Counted from the first letter of the stretch, positions 25,993-34,686 are shown. The stretch: 64,000 nt of DNA from Anaerococcus lactolyticus ATCC 51172 (GCF_000156575.1 NZ_GG666045.1:366279-430278); one strand, 5' to 3'. The notes: a model not told the origin generated them from the sequence alone. Numbers and translations: made by a program.

Positions 25993-25998
25993 ATTTTT

Positions 25999-26667
25999 CT
26001 AGGCAAGCCACCAAGTTCCGTCTGGGCTTTGGTGGAGACTGCCAAGCCTTTCTTCGATAATATTTGAATCAAAATCTTTAATAATTAGCTTATCATAATA
26101 TTTGTAGTCTTCTCCTGCTTCATCTTTTTCATCATCCCAACCTTCTTCAATCCAGCGATTGATATAAACCTTGCCATCGTCTATAAAAAGAGCCGACTCG
26201 CTTACTTCAAGTTTAATGGTTTTTCTGTAAGGATAATAAATTTCAAGCGTTTCAGAGTCTTGGCTTATTAGGTGAAGGTCCAATCCAACAAGTTCAAGGT
26301 TATAGGTTGATAAATCTTTTACCTTGTAGTCGGTAATTTTTTCTAAAATTTCTCCTGGATAATACTTATAAATATTTGCAAGACCTTCATCAAAGTCTAC
26401 TTGCAAGATGTAAAAACTATTATCAATAAAAATTACCCTACCATAAGCAATGTTCTTTTTAAGATCAAAAGGCCTGTAAATTTCACTTGTTTTATAGTCA
26501 TAAAAACAAATTTCATTTCCCTTATAAAATCCAACGATTTTCACTGTCTCTTCTATTTCAAAAAGGTCATCAGAGTTTGATATACTATAAGCAAAACGTG
26601 ATTGACCAGCAATTTCTTCTACATATTCGCCTTTTACTTCTGAAAATTCTTTAAATATTTCTTTCAT
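25999..26667 (-). CDS. Hypothetical beta-rich protein
   Basis: The 222-residue protein has repeated beta-strand blocks (NEICFYDYKTSEIYRPFD, NSFYILQVDFDEGLANIY, TLEIYYPYRKTIKLEV), suggesting a beta-propeller or WD-like fold without a clear family. There is no signal peptide. It overlaps the 122-residue upstream gene by four bases, so they are coupled. It ends SLHQSPDGTWWLA. Function unknown. Confidence 0.55.
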   Translation of the reverse strand: MKEIFKEFSEVKGEYVEEIAGQSRFAYSISNSDDLFEIEETVKIVGFYKGNEICFYDYKTSEIYRPFDLKKNIAYGRVIFIDNSFYILQVDFDEGLANIYKYYPGEILEKITDYKVKDLSTYNLELVGLDLHLISQDSETLEIYYPYRKTIKLEVSESALFIDDGKVYINRWIEEGWDDEKDEAGEDYKYYDKLIIKDFDSNIIEERLGSLHQSPDGTWWLA

Positions 26668-27032
26668 ATTTCCCCTTCATTTGTCCATTCTAATTTAATC
26701 GGACCTAGTTCTATCACATAATATTTACAATCTAAATTAGGATCTGGGTAATCTTCTGCAAGGTCAATTGTCACATCTCCTAGCTTTTCTTTTGAAAATT
26801 CCTTCTTATCCCCCATCACTAGATATTGGACACTAAAATAATCTATAAATCTATTTTCTGGCTCCCCTGGCATGGTTTCAAATGGCTTTTCTATGTCAAC
26901 ACCTAATTTATTCAAGTATTCTGTCAAATCTGGATAAGATTTCTTAATTTCTCTTATGTATTTTCTGCAATATGCACAGTCACATAGGTCATCAAAATCC
27001 CTATAAAATTCCCTAGTTTCTTCTATACTCAT
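26664..27032 (-). CDS. Hypothetical protein with CxxC motif
   Basis: The 122-residue protein has CDCAYCRKY near residues 17-25, then a helical region and EPENRFIDYFSVQYLVMG. This looks like a Firmicutes family with a CxxC motif and an FxxxY core, but I cannot name it. A metal or disulfide role for the cysteines is possible. It is first of a probable three-gene operon. Confidence 0.55.
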   Translation of the reverse strand: MSIEETREFYRDFDDLCDCAYCRKYIREIKKSYPDLTEYLNKLGVDIEKPFETMPGEPENRFIDYFSVQYLVMGDKKEFSKEKLGDVTIDLAEDYPDPNLDCKYYVIELGPIKLEWTNEGEI

Positions 27033-27059
27033 TTATCTAAATCCAAAGGTCCTTTCTTG

Positions 27060-27163
27060 TTCTTCATCTAATTTCCGATTCACTTGCATTTATACTTGAC
27101 TTTAAGTTCATCAAACAAAATAAAGTGATATTCTTTGTAGTATTCTTTTGTAAAATATTTCAT
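27060..27163 (-). pseudogene. Possible N-terminal remnant of a DUF4085-like gene
   Basis: An ATG at 27163 opens MKYFTKEYYKEYHF, which resembles the start of DUF4085 proteins, and then SINASESEIR. After a frame shift it continues LDEEQERTFGFR to a stop at the start of the next gene. A TTGG-spaced site is weak. The fragment is about 45 codons and no further match follows. Low confidence. Confidence 0.3.
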
Positions 27164-27180
27164 ATCTTGGTCCTATTATT

Positions 27181-27636
27181 TCAATTTTTTATGAAAATAT
27201 AATTATAAATGAAAATTATCCCAGCAAGTGCTAGGGCAAGGCCAAGTCCTGTGTAGAAAAAGGCTATAAAAAATTCTGGTAAAATATTTGCTTTACGAAG
27301 ACCAATACCCATAGTCATCATAAAGACCATAATCAAATAAGATTTAAGATCAAAAAAATTCCAAAATGGTCTTTTATCTTCATAGGCTAGGATTCTTTTT
27401 GTATGTTTTTCACTCATAGTAAAAAACATTCTTCCAAAAATCATAAAGATTAAAATTGTTAGGGCGTACAAATACCAAATCTTTTCTACTAAGCCAAAAG
27501 ATAAGATTCCAAGCCTTGCTACATTAAAACCTGCAATTAGCCAGACCAAGCCAGCTATCAATAATAAAGTTCTCTTTTTAACTTTCAAATTATACTCCTT
27601 TATAAATTTTCCTAAACCACTTCTAAATCTTCCCAC
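27181..27636 (-). CDS. Hypothetical membrane protein
   Basis: The 151-residue protein has four membrane segments (about residues 22-40, 50-70, 93-112 and 121-147) separated by a basic loop containing TKRILAYEDKRPFWNFFD. The first segment has WLIAGFNVARLGI, a pattern I have seen in uncharacterised clostridial proteins. It overlaps the preceding 105-residue membrane gene by 14 bases. Confidence 0.55.
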   Translation of the reverse strand: MGRFRSGLGKFIKEYNLKVKKRTLLLIAGLVWLIAGFNVARLGILSFGLVEKIWYLYALTILIFMIFGRMFFTMSEKHTKRILAYEDKRPFWNFFDLKSYLIMVFMMTMGIGLRKANILPEFFIAFFYTGLGLALALAGIIFIYNYIFIKN

Positions 27637-27940
27637 TAAGGCTAGCTCCCAAAAAAGATCCTACAAGGGATATGGCTCCATAGGCAAAAACATAAACAAT
27701 CGCACTATCATTATAAAAAATAAATATGGATGGGATAAATATTAGCATTACTAAAATCGGAAAAGTCAAAGTAAAAGAATTTTTAAATCCGTAAGCCAGG
27801 GATGTTAATAAGCAAGCCAATGGTACTAGGACTAATAGAATAAACATGCCAGAGCCGGTGTCTATAATTAACATTGGTAATATATAAAATATTCCAATCA
27901 TTATTAATAAGTAAGGTAACATTTGTTTTAATTTCTCCAT
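27623..27940 (-). CDS. Hypothetical four-segment membrane protein
   Basis: The 105-residue protein is nearly all hydrophobic, with four segments, a GFKNSFTLTFP loop and a glycine-rich C-terminus. Function is not recognisable. A GGAGGAGAT site precedes the ATG. It is divergent from the potassium channel gene and overlaps the next membrane protein gene, so it may form a complex with it. Confidence 0.55.
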   Translation of the reverse strand: MEKLKQMLPYLLIMIGIFYILPMLIIDTGSGMFILLVLVPLACLLTSLAYGFKNSFTLTFPILVMLIFIPSIFIFYNDSAIVYVFAYGAISLVGSFLGASLSGKI

Positions 27941-28038
27941 GACATCTCCTCCTAAATATATATAAATTATACCTTATTCAATATGGTCTAGCTTTTTATT
28001 GGGAAATATATTATAATCGAGTAAAGGAGGAGCTGGGT

Positions 28039-29052
28039 GTGGAAGAGAAAAGAAAACTTAAATTGATTATCGGCGCCTTTGTATTTTTGCTTGTAGTTGG
28101 TGTTCTTGGCTATATGGTCTTACTAAAAGTAGACTTTGTTGATGCACTCTACATGACAGTCATAACTATTTCTACAGTCGGTTTTGGAGAAGTGGGCACA
28201 ACTAGCGATGCATCTGAACTTTTTTCTATTTTAATGATTTTTTTAGGAGTAGGCATAGTTGGTTATACTTTTACAACTGTTGTAGCCATGTTTGTTGAGG
28301 GAAAACTTGGAGATTTGTGGAAGGGAAGCAAGATGGATAAAAAAATTTCAGCTCTTACTAATCACTATATAATTTGTGGATCAGGTGAGCTTGCAGAAGT
28401 TATTATAAATAAATTTATAAAAGAAAAATTAGACTTTGTAGTAATTACAAATAACCGTGTAGACCTAGATGATTACAGCCACCATGATATTTTGGTAGTT
28501 GAAGGTCAATCCACAGAAGAAAGCGTCCTCGACCACGCAGGTATCATGAGAGCCAAGGGCCTTATTTCTACCCTAGATACTGAAGTTGATAACATTGTTA
28601 CTGTCCTAACTGCAAGGAATATGAATAAGGATATATATATTATTTCAAACTCCATAACAAAATCAGGCAGCGATAAACTAATGAAAGTAGGAGCCAACAA
28701 GACACTTTCAGCTACAGAAATAAGCGGAAAAAGAATGGCATCTCTAATGATAAGGCCAAATATAATGTCATTTTTAGACGTAGTCACTAAAGTAGGAGAT
28801 GTTGAGCTAGACCTTGAGGAAGTAATAGTCAAAAGAGGATCCTACCTAGAAAACAAAAACCTAATAGAAGCCCAAATCCCAAACAAAACTGGCCTAATAG
28901 TCTTAGCTATCAAAAAATTTGAAGATGGCAAAATGATTTTTAACCCTCATGGTTCCTACACCTTTAAAATAGGCGATGTTTTAATAGTTCTGGGACAAGA
29001 AGAACAAGTTGATAAATTAAGAAATTTGGGTGATGAAAGTAAAAACGTCTAG
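28039..29052 (+). CDS. Potassium channel protein with TrkA-N and TrkA-C domains
   Basis: The 337-residue protein has two membrane segments around a pore loop whose selectivity filter reads TVGFGEV (about residues 46-52). It then has a cytoplasmic RCK/TrkA-N Rossmann domain (YIICGSGELAEVI, about 115-127) and a TrkA-C domain (about 250-330). It is a K+ channel or efflux gate controlled by nucleotide or dinucleotide ligands. The start is GTG with GGAGGAG seven bases upstream. It ends at a terminator. Confidence 0.9.
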   Translation: MEEKRKLKLIIGAFVFLLVVGVLGYMVLLKVDFVDALYMTVITISTVGFGEVGTTSDASELFSILMIFLGVGIVGYTFTTVVAMFVEGKLGDLWKGSKMDKKISALTNHYIICGSGELAEVIINKFIKEKLDFVVITNNRVDLDDYSHHDILVVEGQSTEESVLDHAGIMRAKGLISTLDTEVDNIVTVLTARNMNKDIYIISNSITKSGSDKLMKVGANKTLSATEISGKRMASLMIRPNIMSFLDVVTKVGDVELDLEEVIVKRGSYLENKNLIEAQIPNKTGLIVLAIKKFEDGKMIFNPHGSYTFKIGDVLIVLGQEEQVDKLRNLGDESKNV

Positions 29053-29075
29053 CTTTAAAAGTTAGATGTTTTTTT
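29044..29075 (+). terminator. Terminator of the potassium channel gene
   Basis: AACGTCTAGCTT pairs with AAGTTAGATGTT over a 3-base loop with two G-U pairs, followed by a T run. Its 5' arm includes the last codons. Confidence 0.75.
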
Positions 29076-29089
29076 CTAAAACATTCAAT

Positions 29090-29341
29090 TCAACCACAAC
29101 AATAACCTATATCACAAGCAATATCAGCAACGGGCACCTCATTGTAGTGGGCCTTGCTAATTTCTACCTTATATTTTTCTATTGTCTCATCAGCATCTTC
29201 ACTGCTATAAGACCGTGGACATATCATTAACCATCTTTTTATATCTTTTTTATAATCTTTAAACGACTGACCTTTTTTAAAATTCTCACTACTAACATTT
29301 AAAAAATGTAAGTCTTCACTTGATAATTCATTTTTCTTCAT
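29090..29341 (-). CDS. Small protein with C-terminal CCG
   Basis: I do not recognise this 83-residue protein. It is acidic and helical at the N-terminus and has WLMICPRSYSSEDADETIEK in the middle. It ends in VADIACDIGYCCG with three cysteines. It has no membrane segment. An AGAGGTGAAT site precedes the ATG. A short cysteine- and glycine-ended peptide might be a modified peptide precursor or a redox protein; no maturation genes are next to it, so this is only a possibility. Confidence 0.5.
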   Translation of the reverse strand: MKKNELSSEDLHFLNVSSENFKKGQSFKDYKKDIKRWLMICPRSYSSEDADETIEKYKVEISKAHYNEVPVADIACDIGYCCG

Positions 29342-29507
29342 ATATTCACCTCTTTTTTTACTGCATAAAAACTACCTATCAAATTCACCTTTTCAGCCTA
29401 TCTTCTTTTATAATTCAAACCTTATTCCCAAGAAATTATATGTAGAAAGCCAAGTCCATAGTTTTAGTTTGTTCAACAGGCTAAAATTTGAACTTGGCTT
29501 TTAAATA

Positions 29508-29912
29508 TCACTTATTTTCGTTTGTATAGATTCTCTTACCCTTTGGTGATTTTTTGGGATAATCTAAAAATTTATTCAAGGCTGTAAACATTTCTTCGCT
29601 TGTGACGTGTTCTAACAAGTCCGATTGGTCGTGGACTATTCCTCCATTAAGACCTAAGACATCTACTAGGAAGCACTCCCAAATCCTATGTTTAGACAAG
29701 ATTGCTTTGGCCTCCTTGTCCCCTAAATCGGATAAATATATTTTAGTTTTTTCCTGGATAACCAGCCCATCTTCTATTAGCTTTTTGATCATTTCGCTTA
29801 CAGACGGCCTGCTAATCGAAAAATAATCTGAAATATTTTTATTGTTTGTATAGCCCTTATCTTTCGAAAGCCTATATATTGCCTGAATATAGTCTTGTCT
29901 AATAGAGTTCAT
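29508..29912 (-). CDS. troR: DtxR/MntR-family metal-dependent regulator
   Basis: The protein has an N-terminal winged helix (YIQAIYRL, SRPSVSEMIKKL) and a dimerisation/metal domain with SKHRIWECFLVD and LLEHVTSEEMF. These supply MntR/DtxR-like His, Cys, Glu and His ligands. It represses uptake genes when Mn2+ or Fe2+ is plentiful. I prefer the ATG at 29912 (MNSIRQDY) because GAGGTAAAG lies directly before it, just past the TroD stop; an earlier ATG gives six more residues. It is the last gene of the operon, as TroR is in troABCDR of Treponema, and may bind the palindrome at 33600-33619. Confidence 0.85.
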   Translation of the reverse strand: MNSIRQDYIQAIYRLSKDKGYTNNKNISDYFSISRPSVSEMIKKLIEDGLVIQEKTKIYLSDLGDKEAKAILSKHRIWECFLVDVLGLNGGIVHDQSDLLEHVTSEEMFTALNKFLDYPKKSPKGKRIYTNENK

Positions 29913-29919
29913 CTTTACC

Positions 29920-31053
29920 TCATAGTCCATAATCTTTTAGCAAACTTATATATAAGATTCTACCTTTTTCAGTTAATTTATAAATACCCTCATCTACCAA
30001 TATCTTATTTTCAGAAATTAAAATCTGGCTATATTTTTCTATATCTTCTTTTTTCCATGATAGGTGCCTGTAAATTGTTGCAAGACCTAATTCCTCTTTA
30101 GAATCTTTTTTTGATTGGTGGTTACCAACGTGAATTAAAAAGGCATCTTTTTTGAATTCTATATGCTTTTTCTTGCGTGTAATTATTTTCATCAAAAATC
30201 CATTCTTATTAAATAAAAATGTGATTAAAAAGCTTATACCTGCCATGGTTGCAGACATGCCTGACATTGAAAGATTGTAATACATGGCAAGAACAAATCC
30301 TAAGATTGAATTTATTATGGCATATAGGACCGATATGATAATCATTGTTCTAAGATTTTTGCTTATTAAATACGCACTCGCCGCAGGAGCGATTAAGAAG
30401 GATATTACCAAAATAGCTCCTACTGCCTCGAAGGCAACAACAGTTGTAAATGATGTAAGAGTCATTAATCCATAAAATAAAAGCACTTCAGAAAATCCTG
30501 CTATTTTTGCAAACTCTGTATCAAAAGTAGTTAGTTTTAATTCTTTATAGAATACTACTATGAAGGCTAAATTCAATATGCCCATTACTGACATCTGCAA
30601 AAGTGATTTAGGAATTTCTACACCAAAAAAATTCATAGTATTTAGGGGAGCCATGATTACCTCACCCATTAGGACAACATCCACATCCAGATGGACATTT
30701 CTCGCATATTTTGTAATAAGAATTACTGCCAAGGCAAAAAACATCGGAAAAACAATTCCCACTGCATCGTCATTTTTAACCAGCTTGGTTTTAGAAAGTG
30801 ATTCTATGGAAAATACTGTTATTACACCAAAAATCGCAGCACCAAAAACCAAATAAACCGAAGTAATTTCCCTTACTATAAAATACGCAATCACTATTCC
30901 CAAAAGGATTGAATGGCTAATAGCATCGGCAAGCATAGAAAGTCTTCTTAGCACAAGGAAAACCCCAATTAAACTACATGCTATTGCTGTAACCAAGAGA
31001 ACCAACAAGGTTTGATAATTGTCAATAAAACAATAACTAAGAAAGTCCATCAT
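29920..31053 (-). CDS. troD: Metal ABC transporter permease TroD/MntD-like with winged-helix tail
   Basis: The first ~290 residues form a metal-type ABC permease with about eight segments and motifs such as DAISHSILLGI, FVGLVLFA-like SVLLFY and EAVGAILVISFLIAPAA. The last ~80 residues (LATIYRHLSWKKEDIEKYSQ, ENKILVDEGIYKLTEKGR) look like a winged-helix domain. The 377-residue length exceeds the 280-300 of plain TroC/MntC permeases. It forms the channel with the next permease and overlaps it by 17 bases. Metal specificity (Mn, Fe or Zn) is not certain. Confidence 0.88.
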   Translation of the reverse strand: MMDFLSYCFIDNYQTLLVLLVTAIACSLIGVFLVLRRLSMLADAISHSILLGIVIAYFIVREITSVYLVFGAAIFGVITVFSIESLSKTKLVKNDDAVGIVFPMFFALAVILITKYARNVHLDVDVVLMGEVIMAPLNTMNFFGVEIPKSLLQMSVMGILNLAFIVVFYKELKLTTFDTEFAKIAGFSEVLLFYGLMTLTSFTTVVAFEAVGAILVISFLIAPAASAYLISKNLRTMIIISVLYAIINSILGFVLAMYYNLSMSGMSATMAGISFLITFLFNKNGFLMKIITRKKKHIEFKKDAFLIHVGNHQSKKDSKEELGLATIYRHLSWKKEDIEKYSQILISENKILVDEGIYKLTEKGRILYISLLKDYGL

Positions 31054-31915
31054 AATTTTTCCTCACAATCATTTTACGCATTCCTCTTGGCCCAACTACC
31101 ATGGATATTAAAGAGATAAAGCTCATGATAAGAATAATTGTAGATCCTGTACTCATTCCATCATAGACAGTGGAAATATATGTTCCAACAAAGGCAGATA
31201 TACCACCACAAAGACCAGCTATTATTAACATCACATGAAATTTATCAGTCCATTGTAAGGCTGTAATTGCGGGCACTATGAGCATAGATGAAATCAAAAT
31301 TGCTCCAACAAGTTTTAGACCAGTTGTAATTAAAAGCATGGTAGCAAGTAAAATTACAGTATTCATCAAAACAGGATTTATACCAATTGTTTTAGCGTAA
31401 ACTTCATCAAATACATAAACCTTTATTTCCTTATAGAAAGCTAGAAGAAGTAAAAGTGAAAAAATTGAAACGACAAATATTATCTTAACATCATTTCTCA
31501 TAATATATGAGGCCTGACCAAAAATATAATTTTTAAGTCCTGACTGAGAAACCCCTGCATAGGTAGGGTTGCCTTGGATAAAAGATTTTAAAACCATGCC
31601 AAATCCAAAAAAACTTGATAATACAATAGCCAAAGTAGCATCAAGATCTATCTTTGAATTATTAGCAATTATATCAATTAAGAAAAAAGATATAGCCCCA
31701 GCTATAGCTGCTCCTAGTAGAAGTATAATAGGAGATTTTTCCATTGACAACATAAAGGCGAGGACAATTCCCGGATAGGTAGAGTGTCCGATGGCGTCAC
31801 CGATTAATGACTTGCCCTTTAAAACACTTATAGAGCCGATTATGCCAGTTGCCATAGCTAAAATTACTGTACCAAGGGCAACTATTATAAAAGAATAGTT
31901 TCTAAAAATATCCAT
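31037..31915 (-). CDS. troC: Metal ABC transporter permease TroC/MntC-like
   Basis: The 292-residue permease carries the family signatures GDAIGHSTYPGIVLAF near the first loop, TIGINPVLMN and GLKLVGAILISSMLIVPA. It pairs with TroD. It starts five bases after troB and overlaps troD by 17 bases. Confidence 0.92.
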   Translation of the reverse strand: MDIFRNYSFIIVALGTVILAMATGIIGSISVLKGKSLIGDAIGHSTYPGIVLAFMLSMEKSPIILLLGAAIAGAISFFLIDIIANNSKIDLDATLAIVLSSFFGFGMVLKSFIQGNPTYAGVSQSGLKNYIFGQASYIMRNDVKIIFVVSIFSLLLLLAFYKEIKVYVFDEVYAKTIGINPVLMNTVILLATMLLITTGLKLVGAILISSMLIVPAITALQWTDKFHVMLIIAGLCGGISAFVGTYISTVYDGMSTGSTIILIMSFISLISMVVGPRGMRKMIVRKNYDGLS

Positions 31916-31919
31916 AAGC

Positions 31920-32630
31920 TTACCTCACAAAGGCCTTATCCACATTTTCTTTTGTGAAAGCCTCAGAAACAGGTCCTTGCGCAATTACTTTTTTATTTAA
32001 GATAATAATATGATCGAAATATTTTTCTATGGTATTAAGGTCATGGTGAACAACTATGGAAGTTTTCCCCTTCATTTGAGAATCTTTCATAAAATCAAAA
32101 ATTACTTTTTCTGTCACCTTGTCAACACCAGCCAAGGGCTCATCCATAAAATATATGTCAGCATCTTGGGCTATAGCTCTTGCTATAAAAACTCTTTGCC
32201 TTTGACCACCAGAAAGCTCCGAAATTTGCCTATCTTCAAAATCTTGCATACCTATTTTTTCTAGAGCCTTCCTTGCAAGGACATAGTCATCCTTAGTTGG
32301 CCTTTTGAGCCAACCAAGGTGGACATACCTACCCATTAGGACAACATCAAGAACTGTTGTAGGGAAATCCCAATTAACAGAAGCTGTCTGGGGAATATAA
32401 GCAATTTTTTTCTTAACCTCATCAAAAGGCTTGCCCATAATTAATACAGACCCAGATAATTTCTTTTGTAGGTTCAAGATTCCCTTAATCAAGGTAGATT
32501 TTCCTGCCCCATTAGGACCAATTATAGCTGTTATTGAATTATTAATTATATCAATATCATTATCCCAAAGAACAGGCTTGTCTGCGTATGCAATTGTCAT
32601 GTCCTCTACTTTTATGATTACATCTTTCAA
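31920..32630 (-). CDS. troB: Metal ABC transporter ATP-binding protein TroB/MntB-like
   Basis: The 236-residue ATPase has Walker A GPNGAGKST (about residues 38-46), the Q-loop YIPQTASVNWDFPTTV typical of Mn/Zn transporters, signature LSGGQRQRV, and Walker B DIYFMDEPLAGVD. It starts eight bases after troA. Confidence 0.93.
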   Translation of the reverse strand: MKDVIIKVEDMTIAYADKPVLWDNDIDIINNSITAIIGPNGAGKSTLIKGILNLQKKLSGSVLIMGKPFDEVKKKIAYIPQTASVNWDFPTTVLDVVLMGRYVHLGWLKRPTKDDYVLARKALEKIGMQDFEDRQISELSGGQRQRVFIARAIAQDADIYFMDEPLAGVDKVTEKVIFDFMKDSQMKGKTSIVVHHDLNTIEKYFDHIIILNKKVIAQGPVSEAFTKENVDKAFVR

Positions 32631-32638
32631 AATTTCAC

Positions 32639-33580
32639 CTATTTCAAATTTTCTACTATTAAATCAACATTGTGTTTATACATATCTATATAGGTATCAC
32701 CTGGTTGGCCTTCTGGTGCTAGAGAATCTGAGAAAAGTTCCTTTCCCTCGCCAGAAACAACTTTTACATCAAAACCCTTTGCCTTTACAGCTTCCCTTAA
32801 TTTTTCCATCCTCATTGGGTCTGTGGTTGATTCTGCAAAAATTGCCTTAACCTTGTTCTTTACAATAAAGTTTACAGTATCTTCTATATCCTTATTTGCA
32901 ACTTCACTGTCAGTTGAAACTCCTTGTGGGGCCTTTACTGGAATCTTATAAGCTCGTGAAAAATAATTAAATGCATCGTGTGGGGTTATCAAATACCTGC
33001 TAGCTTCAGGAATTGAGTTTATTTTTTCCTTATTTTCCTTATCAAGGTCATCAAGCTTAGCAAGATAAGTTTCTAGATTTTTCTCAATATTGTCTTTTTC
33101 TTCAGGGAGAAGTTTTTCTAAATCTTCTGCAGCGTTTTTTGTAGCTTCCTTATATAGATTTATAGAAAACCAAAAGTGTGGGTCAACAACAACCTTTCCA
33201 CCCTCTTCCATTTCGCCTATATCTTCTTTTTTGAAAGTTCTAGAAACTGCAGAACCCTTCTTTTCAAGAACATCAACCATCTTGCCTTCAAAGTGAAGAC
33301 CATGGTATAAAAGCAAATCAGCCTTCTTAATCTTCTCCAAATCTTGTGGCTTAGCAGTATAAAGGTGTGGGTCTTCGCCAGCAGGAATAATAAGTTCCCT
33401 ATCAACCTTATCCCCAACTAAATTACCTACCATGTCGTATAAAAATGATGTAGTAACAGTAACTATCTTTTTACCATCACCTTGTTTTGTAGCATCCGAA
33501 TCAGTTTTATTTACATTTTTTGAACAAGAGCTGGCAATAATAAGCATCGCTAGTGCCATTAATATTTTTTTAAATTTCAT
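32639..33580 (-). CDS. troA: Metal-binding lipoprotein TroA/MntA-like
   Basis: The 313-residue solute-binding protein has a lipoprotein signal ending in IIASSC (Cys19). Metal ligands of the cluster A-I fold are visible: His in GEDPHLYTA, His in VVDPHFW, His in LITPHDAF, and Asp in GDTYIDMY. The three-His-plus-Asp set is usual for Mn/Zn/Fe-binding TroA, PsaA and MntC. It is first in the operon. Promoter and two metal-regulator sites lie just upstream. Confidence 0.92.
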   Translation of the reverse strand: MKFKKILMALAMLIIASSCSKNVNKTDSDATKQGDGKKIVTVTTSFLYDMVGNLVGDKVDRELIIPAGEDPHLYTAKPQDLEKIKKADLLLYHGLHFEGKMVDVLEKKGSAVSRTFKKEDIGEMEEGGKVVVDPHFWFSINLYKEATKNAAEDLEKLLPEEKDNIEKNLETYLAKLDDLDKENKEKINSIPEASRYLITPHDAFNYFSRAYKIPVKAPQGVSTDSEVANKDIEDTVNFIVKNKVKAIFAESTTDPMRMEKLREAVKAKGFDVKVVSGEGKELFSDSLAPEGQPGDTYIDMYKHNVDLIVENLK

Positions 33581-33599
33581 ATTTCCTCCAATTAATTTA

Positions 33600-33619
33600 T
33601 AGTTAGGTATGCCTAACTA
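33600..33619 (-). promoter_or_regulatory. DtxR/MntR-type operator of the tro operon
   Basis: TAGTTAGG-TATG-CCTAACTA is a 20-base interrupted palindrome with 8-base perfect arms. It resembles DtxR/IdeR/TroR operators (TTAGG...CCTAA). It covers the transcription start just downstream of the -10 box, an ideal repression site for the co-encoded regulator. Confidence 0.75.
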
Positions 33620-33624
33620 TTTAT

Positions 33625-33653
33625 AGTATAGCCCTAGCTTTTATTTTTGTCAA
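33625..33653 (-). promoter_or_regulatory. Promoter of the tro metal-uptake operon
   Basis: On the minus strand TTGACA (33648-33653) and TATACT (33625-33630) are separated by exactly 17 bases. An SD site TTGGAGGAAAT follows before troA. Confidence 0.85.
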
Positions 33654-33661
33654 TTATTTTT

Positions 33662-33676
33662 TGATAATAATTATCA
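33662..33676 (-). promoter_or_regulatory. Fur-family box upstream of the tro promoter
   Basis: TGATAAT-A-ATTATCA is a perfect 7-1-7 inverted repeat equal to the Bacillus Fur/PerR/Zur consensus core. It lies eight bases upstream of the -35 box, so a Fur-like regulator could add a second metal or oxidant input. Confidence 0.75.
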
Positions 33677-33730
33677 TTTGTCTTATCATAAAGACTTATA
33701 CCTTAATTAATAATGGAAAAAATACAAATT

Positions 33731-33770
33731 AAAAAACTTCCATAATTCATATGGATTATGGAAGTTTTTT
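33731..33770 (-). terminator. Terminator of the 33778 membrane protein gene
   Basis: AAAAAACTTCCATAAT pairs with ATTATGGAAGTTTTTT. On the minus strand a U run ends the transcript just past the stop. Confidence 0.85.
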
Positions 33771-33777
33771 TAAATTC

Positions 33778-34686
33778 TTATCTTGTCACTCCATTTTCTA
33801 TATTAATAATAGAAAGAAATATAGTTAAGACAAACAAGAATATGGTGATTATTCCATATATTGGAAGAGCTGGAATTATGCCTAGTTTTATTAGACCTTC
33901 TATACAGTAGGTATAGAGAGCAGTCCAGAATATTATTAAAGTCCAGTCTTTTTTCTTGGATAGGCTAATTTTTTCTCGATTTTTTATTAGCTTGGCTAGT
34001 AATTTTATAAAAAAAAATGTCCATATGAGAGAAAAAGCTAGGAACGAAAACCATTCATCACTTATTTTGTCTAGAAAAAGAGAAATATAAGAACAAATCC
34101 CTACAAAAATAACTCCGCCTGCTCCGATCAATAATGACTTTCCTATATTAATTTTTGCCTTATCATTTTCATTTTCCCAACTTTTTAGGGTCATATAAAC
34201 AATGGATGGAACTTCAAACATATATCCTAAAAAATTCACCCAAATTACACTCATTAGAATATGGTGGTTTATGTCAAGATTTATTTCTCGACCATCCCAG
34301 ACCCAGAATCCCCCATCAAGTCTAATTGCTACAACATCTAAAAGCAAATCCATACTTACTATTAACCAACCCGCTAATAGAGCGGTCATTAATTTACTAA
34401 AATTAAATTTTCTCGCAATTCTAAGGGCGCAGACCGTTATGCCTCCCCACATAAGTCCTCCAAAAAACGGAAATTGGTAGGGTCTAAAGCCTATGCTTAT
34501 GAAAAAATCATCACTGTAATGATAGATATCAGTTAATCTTACTGCCAAAAGTTCCAAAGAAAATCCAGCCAAGGCTCCAGAAATCAAGAGTCCATATTCC
34601 CTATATTTTTTAGATTTATAGATGTCATAAACTAGCAAAAAGACAATAAAATAACAGATCATCTCAAAACTATTTATCCAATTCAT
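33778..34686 (-). CDS. Membrane protein resembling the carotenoid biosynthesis (PF04240-type) family
   Basis: The 302-residue protein has eight to nine hydrophobic segments. The segments YQFPFFGGLMWGGITVCALR, MDLLLDVVAIRLDGGFW and VWDGREINLD recall the PF04240 'carotenoid biosynthesis' membrane fold. There are no carotenoid genes nearby, so this may be a broader lipid-related family. A single gene with its own terminator; start ATG at 34686. Function not established. Confidence 0.55.
   Translation of the reverse strand: MNWINSFEMICYFIVFLLVYDIYKSKKYREYGLLISGALAGFSLELLAVRLTDIYHYSDDFFISIGFRPYQFPFFGGLMWGGITVCALRIARKFNFSKLMTALLAGWLIVSMDLLLDVVAIRLDGGFWVWDGREINLDINHHILMSVIWVNFLGYMFEVPSIVYMTLKSWENENDKAKINIGKSLLIGAGGVIFVGICSYISLFLDKISDEWFSFLAFSLIWTFFFIKLLAKLIKNREKISLSKKKDWTLIIFWTALYTYCIEGLIKLGIIPALPIYGIITIFLFVLTIFLSIINIENGVTR

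Noticed and set aside
29430..29505. Terminator after the DtxR-like gene (AAAGCCAAGT.../...ACTTGGCTTT)
   Set aside because: The arms are about 35 bases apart and the U-run is poor on the minus strand, so I did not list it as a terminator.
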